A stretch of DNA of 64,000 nucleotides from Galbibacter sp048266365 (lineage in GTDB: Bacteria > Bacteroidota > Bacteroidia > Flavobacteriales > Flavobacteriaceae), in contig NZ_JBLWZP010000010.1 in assembly GCF_048266365.1 (NCBI RefSeq), positions 62,001 to 126,000 of the forward strand, given 5' to 3'. The notes under the pieces are model-generated. The model did not search any database. It was not told where the DNA came from and was given only the letters and a program-made list of their open reading frames with translations. The translations under genes were made by a program, and so were the position numbers. Each line of letters starts with the position of its first letter. Position 1 is the stretch's first letter. Positions 9,279 through 18,386 of this stretch are shown here, piece by piece.

Positions 9279-10028
9279 ATGAGAGAAAAAATAGTTGCGG
9301 GTAACTGGAAAATGAATAATGATTTGGCTGAGACTCAGACTTTGATAACGGACCTTAAAAAAGTTTTGACCGATACCGATGTAAAGGTAAAGGTGGCGCC
9401 GACCTATGTTAATTTATATCCTGCTTATGAAGCCTTGAAGGGTACAGCAGTTGAGGTTGTCGCTCAAAACATGCATCAGGCTAAAAATGGAGCATATACA
9501 GGTGAAGTATCAGCTGGTATGCTTAAGAGTATCGGGATTATTTCTGTGATTTTAGGGCACTCTGAAAGACGTGCTTATTTTGGTGAAGACGACGCTCTAT
9601 TGGCTCAAAAAGTTTCTGCAGCGGTTGATGCGGGTTTAAATGTCATCTTTTGTTTCGGTGAGGAATTAGAGGATCGAAAAAGTGGTAAACACTTTGAATT
9701 GGTTGCAAGCCAGTTAAACAATGGGTTATTCCATTTACCGGCAAGTGCTTGGAAACAAATCGTCTTGGCCTATGAACCGGTCTGGGCTATCGGGACCGGA
9801 GAAACTGCATCTCCAGAGCAGGCTCAAGAAATGCACGAATTTATCAGAAAAACTGTAGCAGAACAATATGATGCTGCATTGGCTGAGGGTGTTTCCATAT
9901 TGTACGGAGGAAGTGTAAAACCTTCCAATGCTGCTGAGATCTTTTCTAAGCCTGACGTTGACGGTGGATTGATTGGTGGAGCGTCTTTGAATGCTGATGA
10001 TTTTGTAGCTATCGTTAACGCCTTTTAA
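9279..10028 (+). CDS. tpiA: triosephosphate isomerase
   Basis: A 249-residue TIM-barrel enzyme interconverting dihydroxyacetone phosphate and glyceraldehyde 3-phosphate. The N-terminal NWKMN (substrate-binding Asn and Lys), GHSERR (catalytic His), the AYEPVWAIGTG loop (catalytic Glu) and ILYGGSVKP phosphate-binding motif are all intact. It is followed after 13 bases by prmA. Confidence 0.98.
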   Translation: MREKIVAGNWKMNNDLAETQTLITDLKKVLTDTDVKVKVAPTYVNLYPAYEALKGTAVEVVAQNMHQAKNGAYTGEVSAGMLKSIGIISVILGHSERRAYFGEDDALLAQKVSAAVDAGLNVIFCFGEELEDRKSGKHFELVASQLNNGLFHLPASAWKQIVLAYEPVWAIGTGETASPEQAQEMHEFIRKTVAEQYDAALAEGVSILYGGSVKPSNAAEIFSKPDVDGGLIGGASLNADDFVAIVNAF

Positions 10029-10041
10029 TTAAAGAAATTAA

Positions 10042-10875
10042 ATGGATCAAATTTATTTGGAATATACTTTCAAAGTAACACCTGCAAATCCCGGAACCGA
10101 GATCTTAATCGCGGAGCTGGGATATGCCGGTTTTGAAAGTTTTGTAGAGCTAGAAGATGGTGTTATTGCTTATATACAAAAGAGGGATTGGAACCCGGAG
10201 ATTTTGAGTGAGCTTGTCATTTTAAAAAATCCGGAATTTGAAATCTCACATACCTCACTTGAAATAGAGCAACAGAATTGGAATCAGGAGTGGGAACGTA
10301 ACTTTCATCCAATTGTAGTGGATGGAATCTGTACAGTGCGCGCACCATTTCACCAGGTTCCTGATACCAAAATCGATATCATTATTGAACCAAAAATGAG
10401 TTTTGGAACTGGGCATCATGAGACGACTCATATGATGATTCAGTTTATTCTTCAAAATGATTTTGTAGACAAAACGGTCTTGGATATGGGAAGTGGAACC
10501 GGAGTCTTGGCTATTTTGGCAGAAAAGCAAGGTGCGGCTGCAGTGGATGCCATTGATGTAGACAATTGGTGTTATTTAAATGCCCAAGAAAATGTACTTC
10601 GCAACGATTGCAGCAAGGTTCAGGTTTATGAAGCAGACGCCTCAATACTTTCCGGAAAGCGATATGATGTAATTATAGCTAATATCAATCGAAATATTTT
10701 ATTGGAGGATATTCCTGTTTATGCCAATTGTTTAAACGAAAATGGAATGTTGTTTTTGAGTGGTTTTTACAAAGATGATATTCCAAAGATCCAGGAACGC
10801 TGTGAAGAATTTTCGTTAAAGTTTGTTGAAAATCTTGAAAAGAATCTTTGGGTTGCCGTAAAATTCATAAATTAG
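10042..10875 (+). CDS. prmA: ribosomal protein L11 methyltransferase
   Basis: A 277-residue SAM-dependent methyltransferase that trimethylates ribosomal protein L11. MSFGTGHHETT and the SAM-binding motif VLDMGSGTGVLAILA are diagnostic, with ANINRNILLEDI as the motif IV region (NIxxN). The length is normal. It is followed closely by clpS and preceded by tpiA, so a tpiA-prmA-clpS transcript is likely. Confidence 0.95.
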   Translation: MDQIYLEYTFKVTPANPGTEILIAELGYAGFESFVELEDGVIAYIQKRDWNPEILSELVILKNPEFEISHTSLEIEQQNWNQEWERNFHPIVVDGICTVRAPFHQVPDTKIDIIIEPKMSFGTGHHETTHMMIQFILQNDFVDKTVLDMGSGTGVLAILAEKQGAAAVDAIDVDNWCYLNAQENVLRNDCSKVQVYEADASILSGKRYDVIIANINRNILLEDIPVYANCLNENGMLFLSGFYKDDIPKIQERCEEFSLKFVENLEKNLWVAVKFIN

Positions 10876-10890
10876 TATAAAATATTGAAG

Positions 10891-11166
10891 ATGAGTACCA
10901 AAGAAAAAATATTAGAGGATGTTCTAGTAGATGAGCTCGTAGTCAAAGAACATGAAATCGTATTGTATAACGATGAGGTCAACACATTTGATTACGTTAT
11001 CGATACGCTTATGAATGTTTGCGACCACACCCCGGAGCAAGCGGAACAGTGTTCAATCATTGTGCATTACAAAGGGAAATGTACCGTTAAAACAGGTGAT
11101 TACGAATACTTAAAGTCACGTTGTACTAGATTATTGGAAGCTGGACTTAGTGCAGAAATTGTGTAA
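10891..11166 (+). CDS. clpS: ClpS adaptor of ClpAP/ClpCP protease
   Basis: A protein of about 91 residues. The ATG at 10891 is preferred to the TTG six bases upstream, which would add only two residues. The core VLYNDEVNTFDYVI, then SIIVHYKGKC, matches the ClpS fold that binds N-degron substrates and hands them to a Clp ATPase. It starts 15 bases after the prmA stop. The stop is directly adjacent to the convergent DUF2892 gene. Confidence 0.93.
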   Translation: MSTKEKILEDVLVDELVVKEHEIVLYNDEVNTFDYVIDTLMNVCDHTPEQAEQCSIIVHYKGKCTVKTGDYEYLKSRCTRLLEAGLSAEIV

Positions 11167-11385
11167 CTAATCCTTAGGTTTGTATGTAGAAATACCACAA
11201 GCCTTATACAAGGGGCAAACTCGAAAAAAACACGTCAATAGCATTACAATGGCTATGAGCATTAGCATTACGCCCAAAATGCCTTTTATGATTTGAAAAT
11301 AAAATAGCATCGCGATTACAAAGGCAATAACTACTCGAATTAGCTTATCTGTATTACTCATATTCATCTTTATCTTCATTGGCAT
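11167..11385 (-). CDS. DUF2892 (YgaP-like) membrane protein
   Basis: A 72-residue protein with two hydrophobic helices (about 17-55) followed by FFRVCPLYKACGI, the typical C-terminal CPLY...G signature of DUF2892 proteins. These small inner-membrane proteins often accompany rhodanese and sulfur-handling genes, as here, where the rhodanese fusion and YeeE/YedE pair lie immediately upstream on the same strand. Several Met codons near the start leave the exact N-terminus open. Confidence 0.85.
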   Translation of the reverse strand: MPMKIKMNMSNTDKLIRVVIAFVIAMLFYFQIIKGILGVMLMLIAIVMLLTCFFRVCPLYKACGISTYKPKD

Positions 11386-11451
11386 CTTTTTTTAATTCCT
11401 AATTCTAATTTTACTACAACTGTATACAGCTTAATTCATTGTGCAATTTTG

Positions 11452-12843
11452 CTAAGAAAGAGGCATTTCAGTCTCTTTTAAAGCACCAAATCCGCCTTTA
11501 ATGTCTGTAAGCTTGGTAAAGCCTCTAGCGCTTAGTATGGACGCTGCAATGGCTGAGCGGTATCCTCCGGCACAGTGAATGTAATAGGGTTTTTCTTTGT
11601 CTAGTTCACCCATGTTCTCATTGATAAAATCCAAGGGAAAACTATCTGCGTCAAGCAAGTGCTGAGTGTCAAATTCACCAGGTTTACGAACATCCAGTAT
11701 GCTACTAGTGCCGTTTTTTTGGTTTTGGTAGTCTTCCTCAAAGGTTTGTGCATCAATGGATGCAATAGTCTGTGTTTCTTTCCCGGCCGCAATCCAGGAT
11801 TCAAGTCCTCCTTCTAAATACCCAAGGGTGTTATCGTATCCCACCCTTGATAATCGGGTAACCGTTTCTTCGGCTTTACCTTCAGGAACCACGAGTAACA
11901 AAGGTTGTGCAAGATCAGTAATTAAGGCACCAACCCAAGGGGCGAAGGATCCGTCCAAACCAATAAAGATAGAATTTGGAACATGTTGTTTTAAAAATTC
12001 TTCAGGGGATCTAACATCAAGTACCACGGCAGAGGTTTGGTTAGCAAGGTGCTCGAATGCGATAGGATCCAAAGGAACATTTCCTTTATCTAGAACGTGT
12101 TCGAATGTATCATAGCCCTGCTTGTTGAGCATGGCGTTTTTTGAGAAATATTGAGGCGGGGGTAGTATGCCTTCTAATAGCTCTTCAATAAAGGCAACCT
12201 TTGTCTTATCCTCTTGAAGTGCGTAGTTGGTCTTTTTCTGATTACCTAAAGTGTCAACGGTATCCTTACTCATGTTCTTCCCACAGGCCGAACCCGCACC
12301 GTGTGCCGGGTAGATCAATAAATCATCTTCCAAAGGCATGATTTTATCATGTAAGGAATCGTAGAGCATTCCAGCAAGATCTTCCTTGGTTATATCTTGT
12401 TTGATGGCTAAATCGGGTCTGCCGACATCGCCTATAAAAAGCGTGTCTCCTGTAAATAGAGCGTGGTTTTTACCTTGGGCATCTATTAGCAGGTAGCAAC
12501 TTGATTCTAGGGTATGTCCCGGTGTGTGAAGCACTTTAATTTTCACGTCTCCAAGGCTGAATTCTTCCCCATCTTTAGCTTGGTAAATGTCATAACTTGT
12601 CTCAGCATTAGGACCATAGACAATAGTAGCTCCTGTCTTTTTCGCTAAATCTACATGACCGGAGACAAAGTCTGCATGAAAATGAGTTTCAAAAATGTAT
12701 TTAATTTTTGAGCCCGTTTTTTTAGCCCTAGCGATATAGGGTTCTGTTTCTCTTAAAGGATCGATGATTGCCACTTCGCCCTTTGACTCTATATAATAGG
12801 CGCCCTGAGCTAAACATCCGGTATAAATTTGTTCAACTTTCAT
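11452..12843 (-). CDS. metallo-beta-lactamase fold hydrolase fused to two rhodanese domains
   Basis: A 463-residue protein. Residues about 1-240 are a persulfide-dioxygenase-like MBL domain (ETHFHADFVSGH, LHTPGHT, TGDTLFIGDVGR, YPAHGAGS). A first rhodanese domain (about 270-360) starts VVLDVRSPEEF but has no Cys in its active loop and is probably non-catalytic. A second (about 375-463) has the Cys loop IHCAGGYRS. The likely role is oxidation of glutathione-type or protein persulfides and sulfane-sulfur transfer in the cytoplasm. The split YeeE/YedE transporter encoded upstream supports a role in sulfur handling. Confidence 0.9.
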   Translation of the reverse strand: MKVEQIYTGCLAQGAYYIESKGEVAIIDPLRETEPYIARAKKTGSKIKYIFETHFHADFVSGHVDLAKKTGATIVYGPNAETSYDIYQAKDGEEFSLGDVKIKVLHTPGHTLESSCYLLIDAQGKNHALFTGDTLFIGDVGRPDLAIKQDITKEDLAGMLYDSLHDKIMPLEDDLLIYPAHGAGSACGKNMSKDTVDTLGNQKKTNYALQEDKTKVAFIEELLEGILPPPQYFSKNAMLNKQGYDTFEHVLDKGNVPLDPIAFEHLANQTSAVVLDVRSPEEFLKQHVPNSIFIGLDGSFAPWVGALITDLAQPLLLVVPEGKAEETVTRLSRVGYDNTLGYLEGGLESWIAAGKETQTIASIDAQTFEEDYQNQKNGTSSILDVRKPGEFDTQHLLDADSFPLDFINENMGELDKEKPYYIHCAGGYRSAIAASILSARGFTKLTDIKGGFGALKETEMPLS

Positions 12844-12974
12844 TTTTGTACACTTTTTTGCATTGTTCCTAAAAGTTAATTTTAAAGGAACACCTCAAAG
12901 GTACGAAACAACTAGCTTTTTGCCATTCTGAATTCTAACAAAGTGTTCTTGTTCGCTTTGTTAGATGTACATTT

Positions 12975-13388
12975 TTAATGTGGAAGTTTGGTTTTTAAAA
13001 GTCCATATACAAAAGTTCCTGCAACCGCAGCAGCCAATACAATAATCATGGAGAACAGTCCTGTGCCTATGAGGGTGAATATGGGGCCTGGACAGGCACC
13101 TGTGAGCGCCCAGCCTAAACCAAAAATAATACCTCCAATAAGATAGCGATACTTAGTTCTGTCTTTTGGTGGGAGTAGCATTGGATCTCCATGGTATGTC
13201 TTTAGTTTAAACTTTTTTGAAAGCTGAATTAGGATGACTCCGGTAAGTACAGCACTTCCTATGATTCCATACATATGGAAGGATTCAAAACGGAACATTT
13301 CAAAAATGCGATACCAGGATACAGCTTCTGACTTTACAAGTACTATCCCAAGTAACATTCCTGTTGCGATAAATTTTATGTATTTCAT
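12975..13388 (-). CDS. YeeE/YedE-type transporter, small half (DUF6691-like)
   Basis: A 137-residue membrane protein with four predicted helices and the conserved segment GLGWALTGACPGP, whose Cys is typical of the YeeE/YedE sulfur-compound transporters. In many Bacteroidetes the protein is split in two, and this is the shorter half. The longer half ends 10 bases upstream on the same strand. It probably imports thiosulfate-like sulfur for the downstream rhodanese fusion, which is inferred from context. Confidence 0.85.
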   Translation of the reverse strand: MKYIKFIATGMLLGIVLVKSEAVSWYRIFEMFRFESFHMYGIIGSAVLTGVILIQLSKKFKLKTYHGDPMLLPPKDRTKYRYLIGGIIFGLGWALTGACPGPIFTLIGTGLFSMIIVLAAAVAGTFVYGLLKTKLPH

Positions 13389-13398
13389 AATTGAAGTA

Positions 13399-13956
13399 TT
13401 AAAATAATAGGGGTAGAATAAAGTGTGTCATAACCAGTCCTCCAATAAAGAATCCTGTCACTGCGATAAGTGAAGGAATTTGAAGGTTGCTCAGACCAGT
13501 GATGGCATGGCCGGAAGTACAGCCACCTGCGTAACGGGTTCCAAAACCTACTAAAAAGCCACCTATAACGAGTATAGTGATTCCTTTTAAACTAAAAACA
13601 GCCTCTGATCCAAACATTTCCATTGGGACTAAGGATTCGCCTATATTGTCAAAACCAAATTCTTGTAATTGGAGTACAGTTGCTGTATTCAACTGCATTA
13701 GGGAATGATCACTTAGTAAAAAGTAGGCTATGCAACCTCCTAGAATAGCACCAAAGACAACCGTGAGGTTCCACAGTTGTGACTTCCAATCGAATCGGAA
13801 GAATTCGGCGTGTTTTCCTGCTCCTCCTATGGAACATAAGGTTCGTAAATTGGATGAAACCCCAAAGGTTTTACCAAAATAGACCAACAGAAACATGACA
13901 AGTGCGAGTATTGGTCCGGATATATACCAGGGCCAAGGTTGAAGTATGAGTTCCAT
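13399..13956 (-). CDS. YeeE/YedE-type transporter, large half
   Basis: A protein of about 185 residues starting MELILQPWPWY. The ATG at 13956 gives a normal N-terminus, while the in-frame start at 13983 adds nine residues with no family match I know. It has several helices, LCSIGGAGKHAEFF and the conserved GTRYAGGCTSGHAI with its Cys, the core motif of YeeE/YedE channels. It leads the operon that continues with the small half and probably the MBL-rhodanese gene. Confidence 0.88.
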   Translation of the reverse strand: MELILQPWPWYISGPILALVMFLLVYFGKTFGVSSNLRTLCSIGGAGKHAEFFRFDWKSQLWNLTVVFGAILGGCIAYFLLSDHSLMQLNTATVLQLQEFGFDNIGESLVPMEMFGSEAVFSLKGITILVIGGFLVGFGTRYAGGCTSGHAITGLSNLQIPSLIAVTGFFIGGLVMTHFILPLLF

Positions 13957-14054
13957 AAAACAAAAATATTTAATGTAAAACAAAGATAAGTTTTCTTTGT
14001 ATGCGCAGGTAGTTTAGAACAAGATACCAATAACTCGTTTTTTTTAATTAAAAT

Positions 14055-14087
14055 TTGGTGCATATATCATAAAATATATTATATTTG
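14055..14087 (+). promoter_or_regulatory. promoter of tRNA-Arg (TTG / TATATTTG)
   Basis: A -33 TTG at 14055-14057 and a -7 TATATTTG at 14080-14087, 22 bases apart, match the Bacteroidota consensus TTG...TAnnTTTG. The tRNA begins 38 bases downstream. Confidence 0.7.
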
Positions 14088-14124
14088 CACCCGCATTTGG
14101 GCAATGTCTTATTGCTAATTTAAC

Positions 14125-14198
14125 GGCCTCGTGGCGCAACTGAATAGCGCATCTGATTACGGCTCAGAAGGTTGCAGGTTTGAATCCTGCCGAGGTCA
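14125..14198 (+). tRNA. tRNA-Arg(ACG)
   Basis: A 74-base cloverleaf. The acceptor GGCCTCG pairs with CGAGGTC, the D stem is GCGC/GCGC, and the anticodon stem TCTGA/TCAGA encloses loop TTACGGC (anticodon ACG). The T stem GCAGG/CCTGC has the loop TTTGAAT, where most tRNAs have TTCGAAT. Discriminator A; CCA is not encoded. Confidence 0.95.
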
Positions 14199-14223
14199 CT
14201 TTTAGGTAGTTAAATACCTGCAC

Positions 14224-14262
14224 AAAACCACACAATTCCTATGAATCGTGTGGTTTTCAAGT
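14224..14262 (+). terminator. terminator of tRNA-Arg
   Basis: AAAACCACAC and GTGTGGTTTT form a perfect ten-pair stem with a 14-base loop, followed by CAAGTTTTT. It lies 26 bases after the tRNA. Confidence 0.8.
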
Positions 14263-14272
14263 TTTTATGGGT

Positions 14273-14470
14273 TCATTTAATTTGGATTGAAATGCTATAA
14301 AATACTATAAAATGGCCTTTTACACTTGCATATTTCCCTGTACCTTCTAATACATATTTTGCTTTTTCTCGTAATTCTAATAGGACATCATCAATCACTC
14401 AATTTATAATGTTATTGGGGTGTATTTTCCGTGGTGGGGAATTATCTCCCGCATCTTTATTTGAAATCAT
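14273..14470 (-). pseudogene. possible remnant of a small gene with an in-frame TGA
   Basis: On the minus strand an ATG at 14470 opens a frame of 66 codons to a stop at 14273, interrupted once by TGA at 14399-14401. The second part reads VIDDVLLELREKAKYVLEG and then GTGKYASVKGHF, a protein-like composition with charged amphipathic helices. I do not recognise the family. It could be a decayed gene or gene fragment, or chance in AT-rich DNA. Confidence 0.3.
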
Positions 14471-14833
14471 TCTAATATTTTATTAAATTACTGATCTTTA
14501 GTAGTTTATCAGTATTAGTGTTGTGGTGTGTAAATTGGGCACAACATTTGCTGATGTAGAGATGAGTGTATTTTGTCTTCTTTTAGAATTCAAAGTATTT
14601 AAGGGTATTTCTGTAGGCTAATTAATTTAAAAAAGTCAATTAGCCAGGGGGTACCTTATATCAATATATACGATTGTCAGAAAATAGGCTTTTAGGAGGT
14701 TCCAACGAATTCTTCTAGGGGAACTGTTGCTGTTTAGTTTATAAAAGAATCTCAGTTGGACGATCATTTTCAAAAACAAACATTAAAACAAAATATAAAA
14801 TAGAAGAAACAGTCTTCATAATACTATAAGATC
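14471..14833. other. gene-free stretch upstream of the Rnk-like gene
   Basis: AT-rich DNA with no ORF I can support. It contains a short GGGGGTACC patch near 14648 and an A-rich leader just before the start of the next gene. No TAnnTTTG box in good position was found, although it must hold that gene's promoter. Confidence 0.4.
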
Positions 14834-15238
14834 ATGGAAAAAACAAAATTAATCATCGAGAAGAAGGAACTTGAAGTTCTAAAAGAGTTGGTAAAAAATT
14901 CTAATTATTTTAATGATAATGTTCTTAAACAATCCGTTAAAGAACTGCTAGAAGAACTTAAAGATTCGCAGGTCTTAACCCAGGAAGAAATGCCTGGTGA
15001 TGCGGTGCGCCTCAACTCAAAAGTGACCGTTAATTTAGCTAATGGTTGGAGTAATACTTTTAAAATTGTCCATCCTAGAGATAGTGACATAAAGAAAAAT
15101 CTATTCTCCATACTTTCTCCTATGGGATTTGCCTTATACGGTCATCGTAAAGCTGACGTGTTTTCTTGGAAATTCCCTGCAGGACCACAGACGATCACAG
15201 TCACTGATGTTGATAACTCGGAGGTGGTGCCTCATTAA
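14834..15238 (+). CDS. GreA/GreB/Rnk-family protein
   Basis: A 134-residue protein. A short helical N-terminus (about 1-45) leads to a C-terminal GreA/GreB-like FKBP-fold domain (GDAVRLNSKVTVNLANGW, LSPMGFALYGHRKADV, FPAGPQTI). The short coiled N-terminus makes it like Rnk (regulator of nucleoside diphosphate kinase) rather than a full Gre factor with its long coiled-coil. It probably binds RNA polymerase, as Rnk does. It stands alone between a gene-free stretch and the convergent regulator gene. Confidence 0.85.
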   Translation: MEKTKLIIEKKELEVLKELVKNSNYFNDNVLKQSVKELLEELKDSQVLTQEEMPGDAVRLNSKVTVNLANGWSNTFKIVHPRDSDIKKNLFSILSPMGFALYGHRKADVFSWKFPAGPQTITVTDVDNSEVVPH

Positions 15239-15377
15239 TGGCATAAGGGCTCTTGGAGTCTAATGTGTATTAAAGATATTACAAATGATAACACTGTAGA
15301 TCGCTACTTGGTTATTGTTTGTAATATTTTTTTGTTTACAGCAGATTCAACTAGCCTCATCAGACGCAATATGTGCT

Positions 15378-18300
15378 TTAAATAGCGGTCACCTTGGATA
15401 TCTCTTTTAGTTTATCCAATACCTTTTCGTGGGACTCTAGTTTTAGCTTTTTCTTCAAACGGTGTCGAGCAATCTTTACAGAACTCACCGAGATACCAAA
15501 CAAAGTCGCGATATCTTTTGAGGTGAATTTCATCAGAATCAATGCGCATAGTTTTATATCGCGTTCACTCAGGTTTGGGTACCTGACTTTTAGGTTGTTG
15601 ATGAAGGCTGGATGGATTTCGTTAAAAAGTGAATAGAAATGATCCCATTCCTTATCGAACATAAAGCTATCGTTAATATGATTAATTAAGGTCGAAATAC
15701 TTTTCTTGCTAATTTCTTTTTGTTTTATCTCCTCTTTGAGTTTCTCTTTTATGGTATTTAATAAGTCATTTTTATGGACTGCCCTAAGAGTGTTATTGGT
15801 CAATTCTTCGTTTTTAAAATTGAGTTCTGCTCTGAGCTGTTTTTGTTGCAGATCGTGGTGCTCCTTCTCAATTTTAAGGATTTTCATTTTGTTTCCAAGG
15901 ATTTTATTTTGTTGGTATTTTACTTCTTCTGTTTTGTTCTCCAGAAGCTGTTTTAATTTTTGTTCTCTATCTTTTAATACGGAGACTCTCCAGTGATAGG
16001 TAATGCTAATGAGAATGATCAGAACAAGGAAGATCACAATTCGAAACCAAAGCGTCTGCCATAGGGCAGGAAGCACCTTTAGCTGTAAACTGGCGATGTG
16101 CTTACTGGGATTGCCATTTTGATCCATGGCCTTTACTTTTAAGGTGTAATTGCCTGGGTCTAAATTTGTAAATGAGATGGTTCTAAGGTTTCCGACTTCG
16201 TTCCAAGAATCCTTTAATTCTTCGATGGAGTAGGCATACCATAAATCCTGTGATATGATAGGGTCAGAACTAGTGTAGGTAATGGTTAAAAAAGTAGTTT
16301 GTGGCTGAAGTTCAATTGTTCGCTCAGGATTATTCTTGTACCTAGCGAGCTTAATTGAATTAATATGAGATTCTGAATCTTCATTTTTTGCAATTACAGA
16401 GGTGAAATTAATTTTAGATTCTAGGGTAGTGGGTTGTAATTGGTGCGGTGAAAAAGACGAAAGTCCGAAGGCCCCTGCCATGAGTATATCTCCGTTTTTC
16501 GCTAAATATGCGCCACTTCCGTTAAAGGTATAGATGCCATCATTTTCGTTAAAGTTGGTTATGCTCCCCGAAGTATCTATTTTAGTTAGACCCATATTGG
16601 TACTCAACCAGATATTGTTAGAATGGTCTTTTAAAATTCCTTCAATAGTATTTCCTTTTATTTTATCGAATTGCTTATAACGCTCAAATGTGTTGTTTGA
16701 ACGATTGTACTTATTGAGTCCATAACCGTAGGTTCCGACTAAGATGTTTAGGTCATTAGTTTGACCAATGGATCGAATATAGTTGCCACTTATTGAGCTA
16801 CTGTCTTGGTCGTGATGATAATAACTATATTGTTTATAGGATGTTCCGTCTTTTTCATACCGAAATAGGCCGTTGGAGGTTCCGACCCACATGTCGCCTT
16901 TTACATCTTTTAAAATGACATTTACCAGGTTGGAAGAGGATCGCTCATGCTCATTGGGAAATAGATGTTGTTTTATATTGAATTGGCTGTCAAACACCGT
17001 TATTCCGATCCTGTGTCCAACCCATATATCTCCATGTTTATCCAGTTCCAAGGCGTAGGCTCCCTTTAATCTACTGAACTCATTAATGGGGATAAATTTA
17101 TTGGTTTTGATATCAAGAATACTCAGTCCACCTCTAAGGGTGGCAATCCATAATCTATTATTTTTGTCCTCCAAAAGTGACATCACAATACTTCCGTTGA
17201 GGTCTGTATTAATTGCCGGGTTGTCTATGTAGAAGGAGGAGGTTTTATCTTTGGGGTTGTAACGAACTAATCCGTTTCTCCCGGCAGAAAGCCATATGTG
17301 TCCGAAACTATCTTCAAGTATGGTCGATCCCTGTTGATCCTTATGTGAAAAACCTATTTCTAGTGCGGGAATATTTTTTATGACGAATCTATTTTTGACA
17401 ATCGATAGTCCGCCATGCACTGTAGCCAGTAGAATATTGTTGTTATGCCCTCTCTCAATGGCCAGTATAGAATTGTCTGGAATGTTCTCGGGATTGTAGT
17501 AGTTCTGAGTGTAGTAATGGAACTCCTCGCTTGTTTTGTCATAGAGGTTTAAACCGCCTCCATCAGTGCCTATCCAAACCTTTCGTTTTTCGCTCAGCAG
17601 GCATAATACAATATTGTTGTTAATAGATGTCCCCGGATTCGAATTTCTTTTATAATGTCTCACCTCACTTCGAGAAATATTTATTTTAAAAAGGCCGTTT
17701 CCATTTGTAGCTACCCAAAGGTATCCGTCTTGGTCCATGGTGAGATCATTGACTCTGGTGTTGTTTGTTTGTTGATCCAGTGGAATCGAGGTAACTTTGT
17801 CATTTTTAAGCGTTAGAACCATTCCTTTAGCGGTGCCCAAAAATAGGCTCTCGTCTGAACCTTTATGTATTGAGGTGATAGTTTGCCTTTCTAAAGTAGG
17901 GATAAGCTTAAGACTTCCATCAATAATATTTCCTTGTTCGTTGTATTTAAACTTAAGCAGTGCACCTGTATCGGTACCTAGGTACGCCAAATCTCCGTCA
18001 ATTAGTGCCATGCTAATAATATTTTGACTCAAGTACTGACGAAGATCAATATTCGGATGTTGAATTTTTTTAAACTCCCGATCTCCTTTAATTAAAACAT
18101 AAAGCCCAGTGTAGGTGGTCGCCCATATGTTTTGATACGCATCTTCTGCTAATTTATTGACATTAGAGTTCCTCGGTAAGGTATATGGGATAGTTTTATC
18201 ACCGTCATATCTATCTATGGCAATTCTATTGCCCATCCATAGTATTCCATTAGAGTCCTGAAGTACTGCAGAGATTCGTTTGGAAGAAATGCCTTGCTTA

Positions 18301-18386
18301 TGATCAATGGTTTTAAATCGCAAATCATATTGCTGGGCAAATGTTAGGTTTAATGATAGTAGAAAAAATAATACTAATTTACGCAT
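15378..18386 (-). CDS. propeller/Y_Y_Y membrane regulator with LuxR-type HTH
   Basis: A 1002-residue one-protein sensor-regulator. A signal peptide (about 1-17) is followed by two-component-regulator propeller repeats to about residue 680 (recurring LWVATNGNGLFKI, KVWIGTDGGGLNLY, NIWLSTNMGL units) and a Y_Y_Y domain (about 690-770). A single membrane helix (RIVIFLVLIILISITY) leads to a cytoplasmic coiled coil and a C-terminal HTH (ISVSSVKIARHRLKKKL). There is no histidine kinase or receiver domain, unlike hybrid HTCS proteins. It probably senses a periplasmic oligosaccharide and activates the divergent SusC/SusD pair. The direct target is inferred from adjacency. Confidence 0.88.
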   Translation of the reverse strand: MRKLVLFFLLSLNLTFAQQYDLRFKTIDHKQGISSKRISAVLQDSNGILWMGNRIAIDRYDGDKTIPYTLPRNSNVNKLAEDAYQNIWATTYTGLYVLIKGDREFKKIQHPNIDLRQYLSQNIISMALIDGDLAYLGTDTGALLKFKYNEQGNIIDGSLKLIPTLERQTITSIHKGSDESLFLGTAKGMVLTLKNDKVTSIPLDQQTNNTRVNDLTMDQDGYLWVATNGNGLFKINISRSEVRHYKRNSNPGTSINNNIVLCLLSEKRKVWIGTDGGGLNLYDKTSEEFHYYTQNYYNPENIPDNSILAIERGHNNNILLATVHGGLSIVKNRFVIKNIPALEIGFSHKDQQGSTILEDSFGHIWLSAGRNGLVRYNPKDKTSSFYIDNPAINTDLNGSIVMSLLEDKNNRLWIATLRGGLSILDIKTNKFIPINEFSRLKGAYALELDKHGDIWVGHRIGITVFDSQFNIKQHLFPNEHERSSSNLVNVILKDVKGDMWVGTSNGLFRYEKDGTSYKQYSYYHHDQDSSSISGNYIRSIGQTNDLNILVGTYGYGLNKYNRSNNTFERYKQFDKIKGNTIEGILKDHSNNIWLSTNMGLTKIDTSGSITNFNENDGIYTFNGSGAYLAKNGDILMAGAFGLSSFSPHQLQPTTLESKINFTSVIAKNEDSESHINSIKLARYKNNPERTIELQPQTTFLTITYTSSDPIISQDLWYAYSIEELKDSWNEVGNLRTISFTNLDPGNYTLKVKAMDQNGNPSKHIASLQLKVLPALWQTLWFRIVIFLVLIILISITYHWRVSVLKDREQKLKQLLENKTEEVKYQQNKILGNKMKILKIEKEHHDLQQKQLRAELNFKNEELTNNTLRAVHKNDLLNTIKEKLKEEIKQKEISKKSISTLINHINDSFMFDKEWDHFYSLFNEIHPAFINNLKVRYPNLSERDIKLCALILMKFTSKDIATLFGISVSSVKIARHRLKKKLKLESHEKVLDKLKEISKVTAI

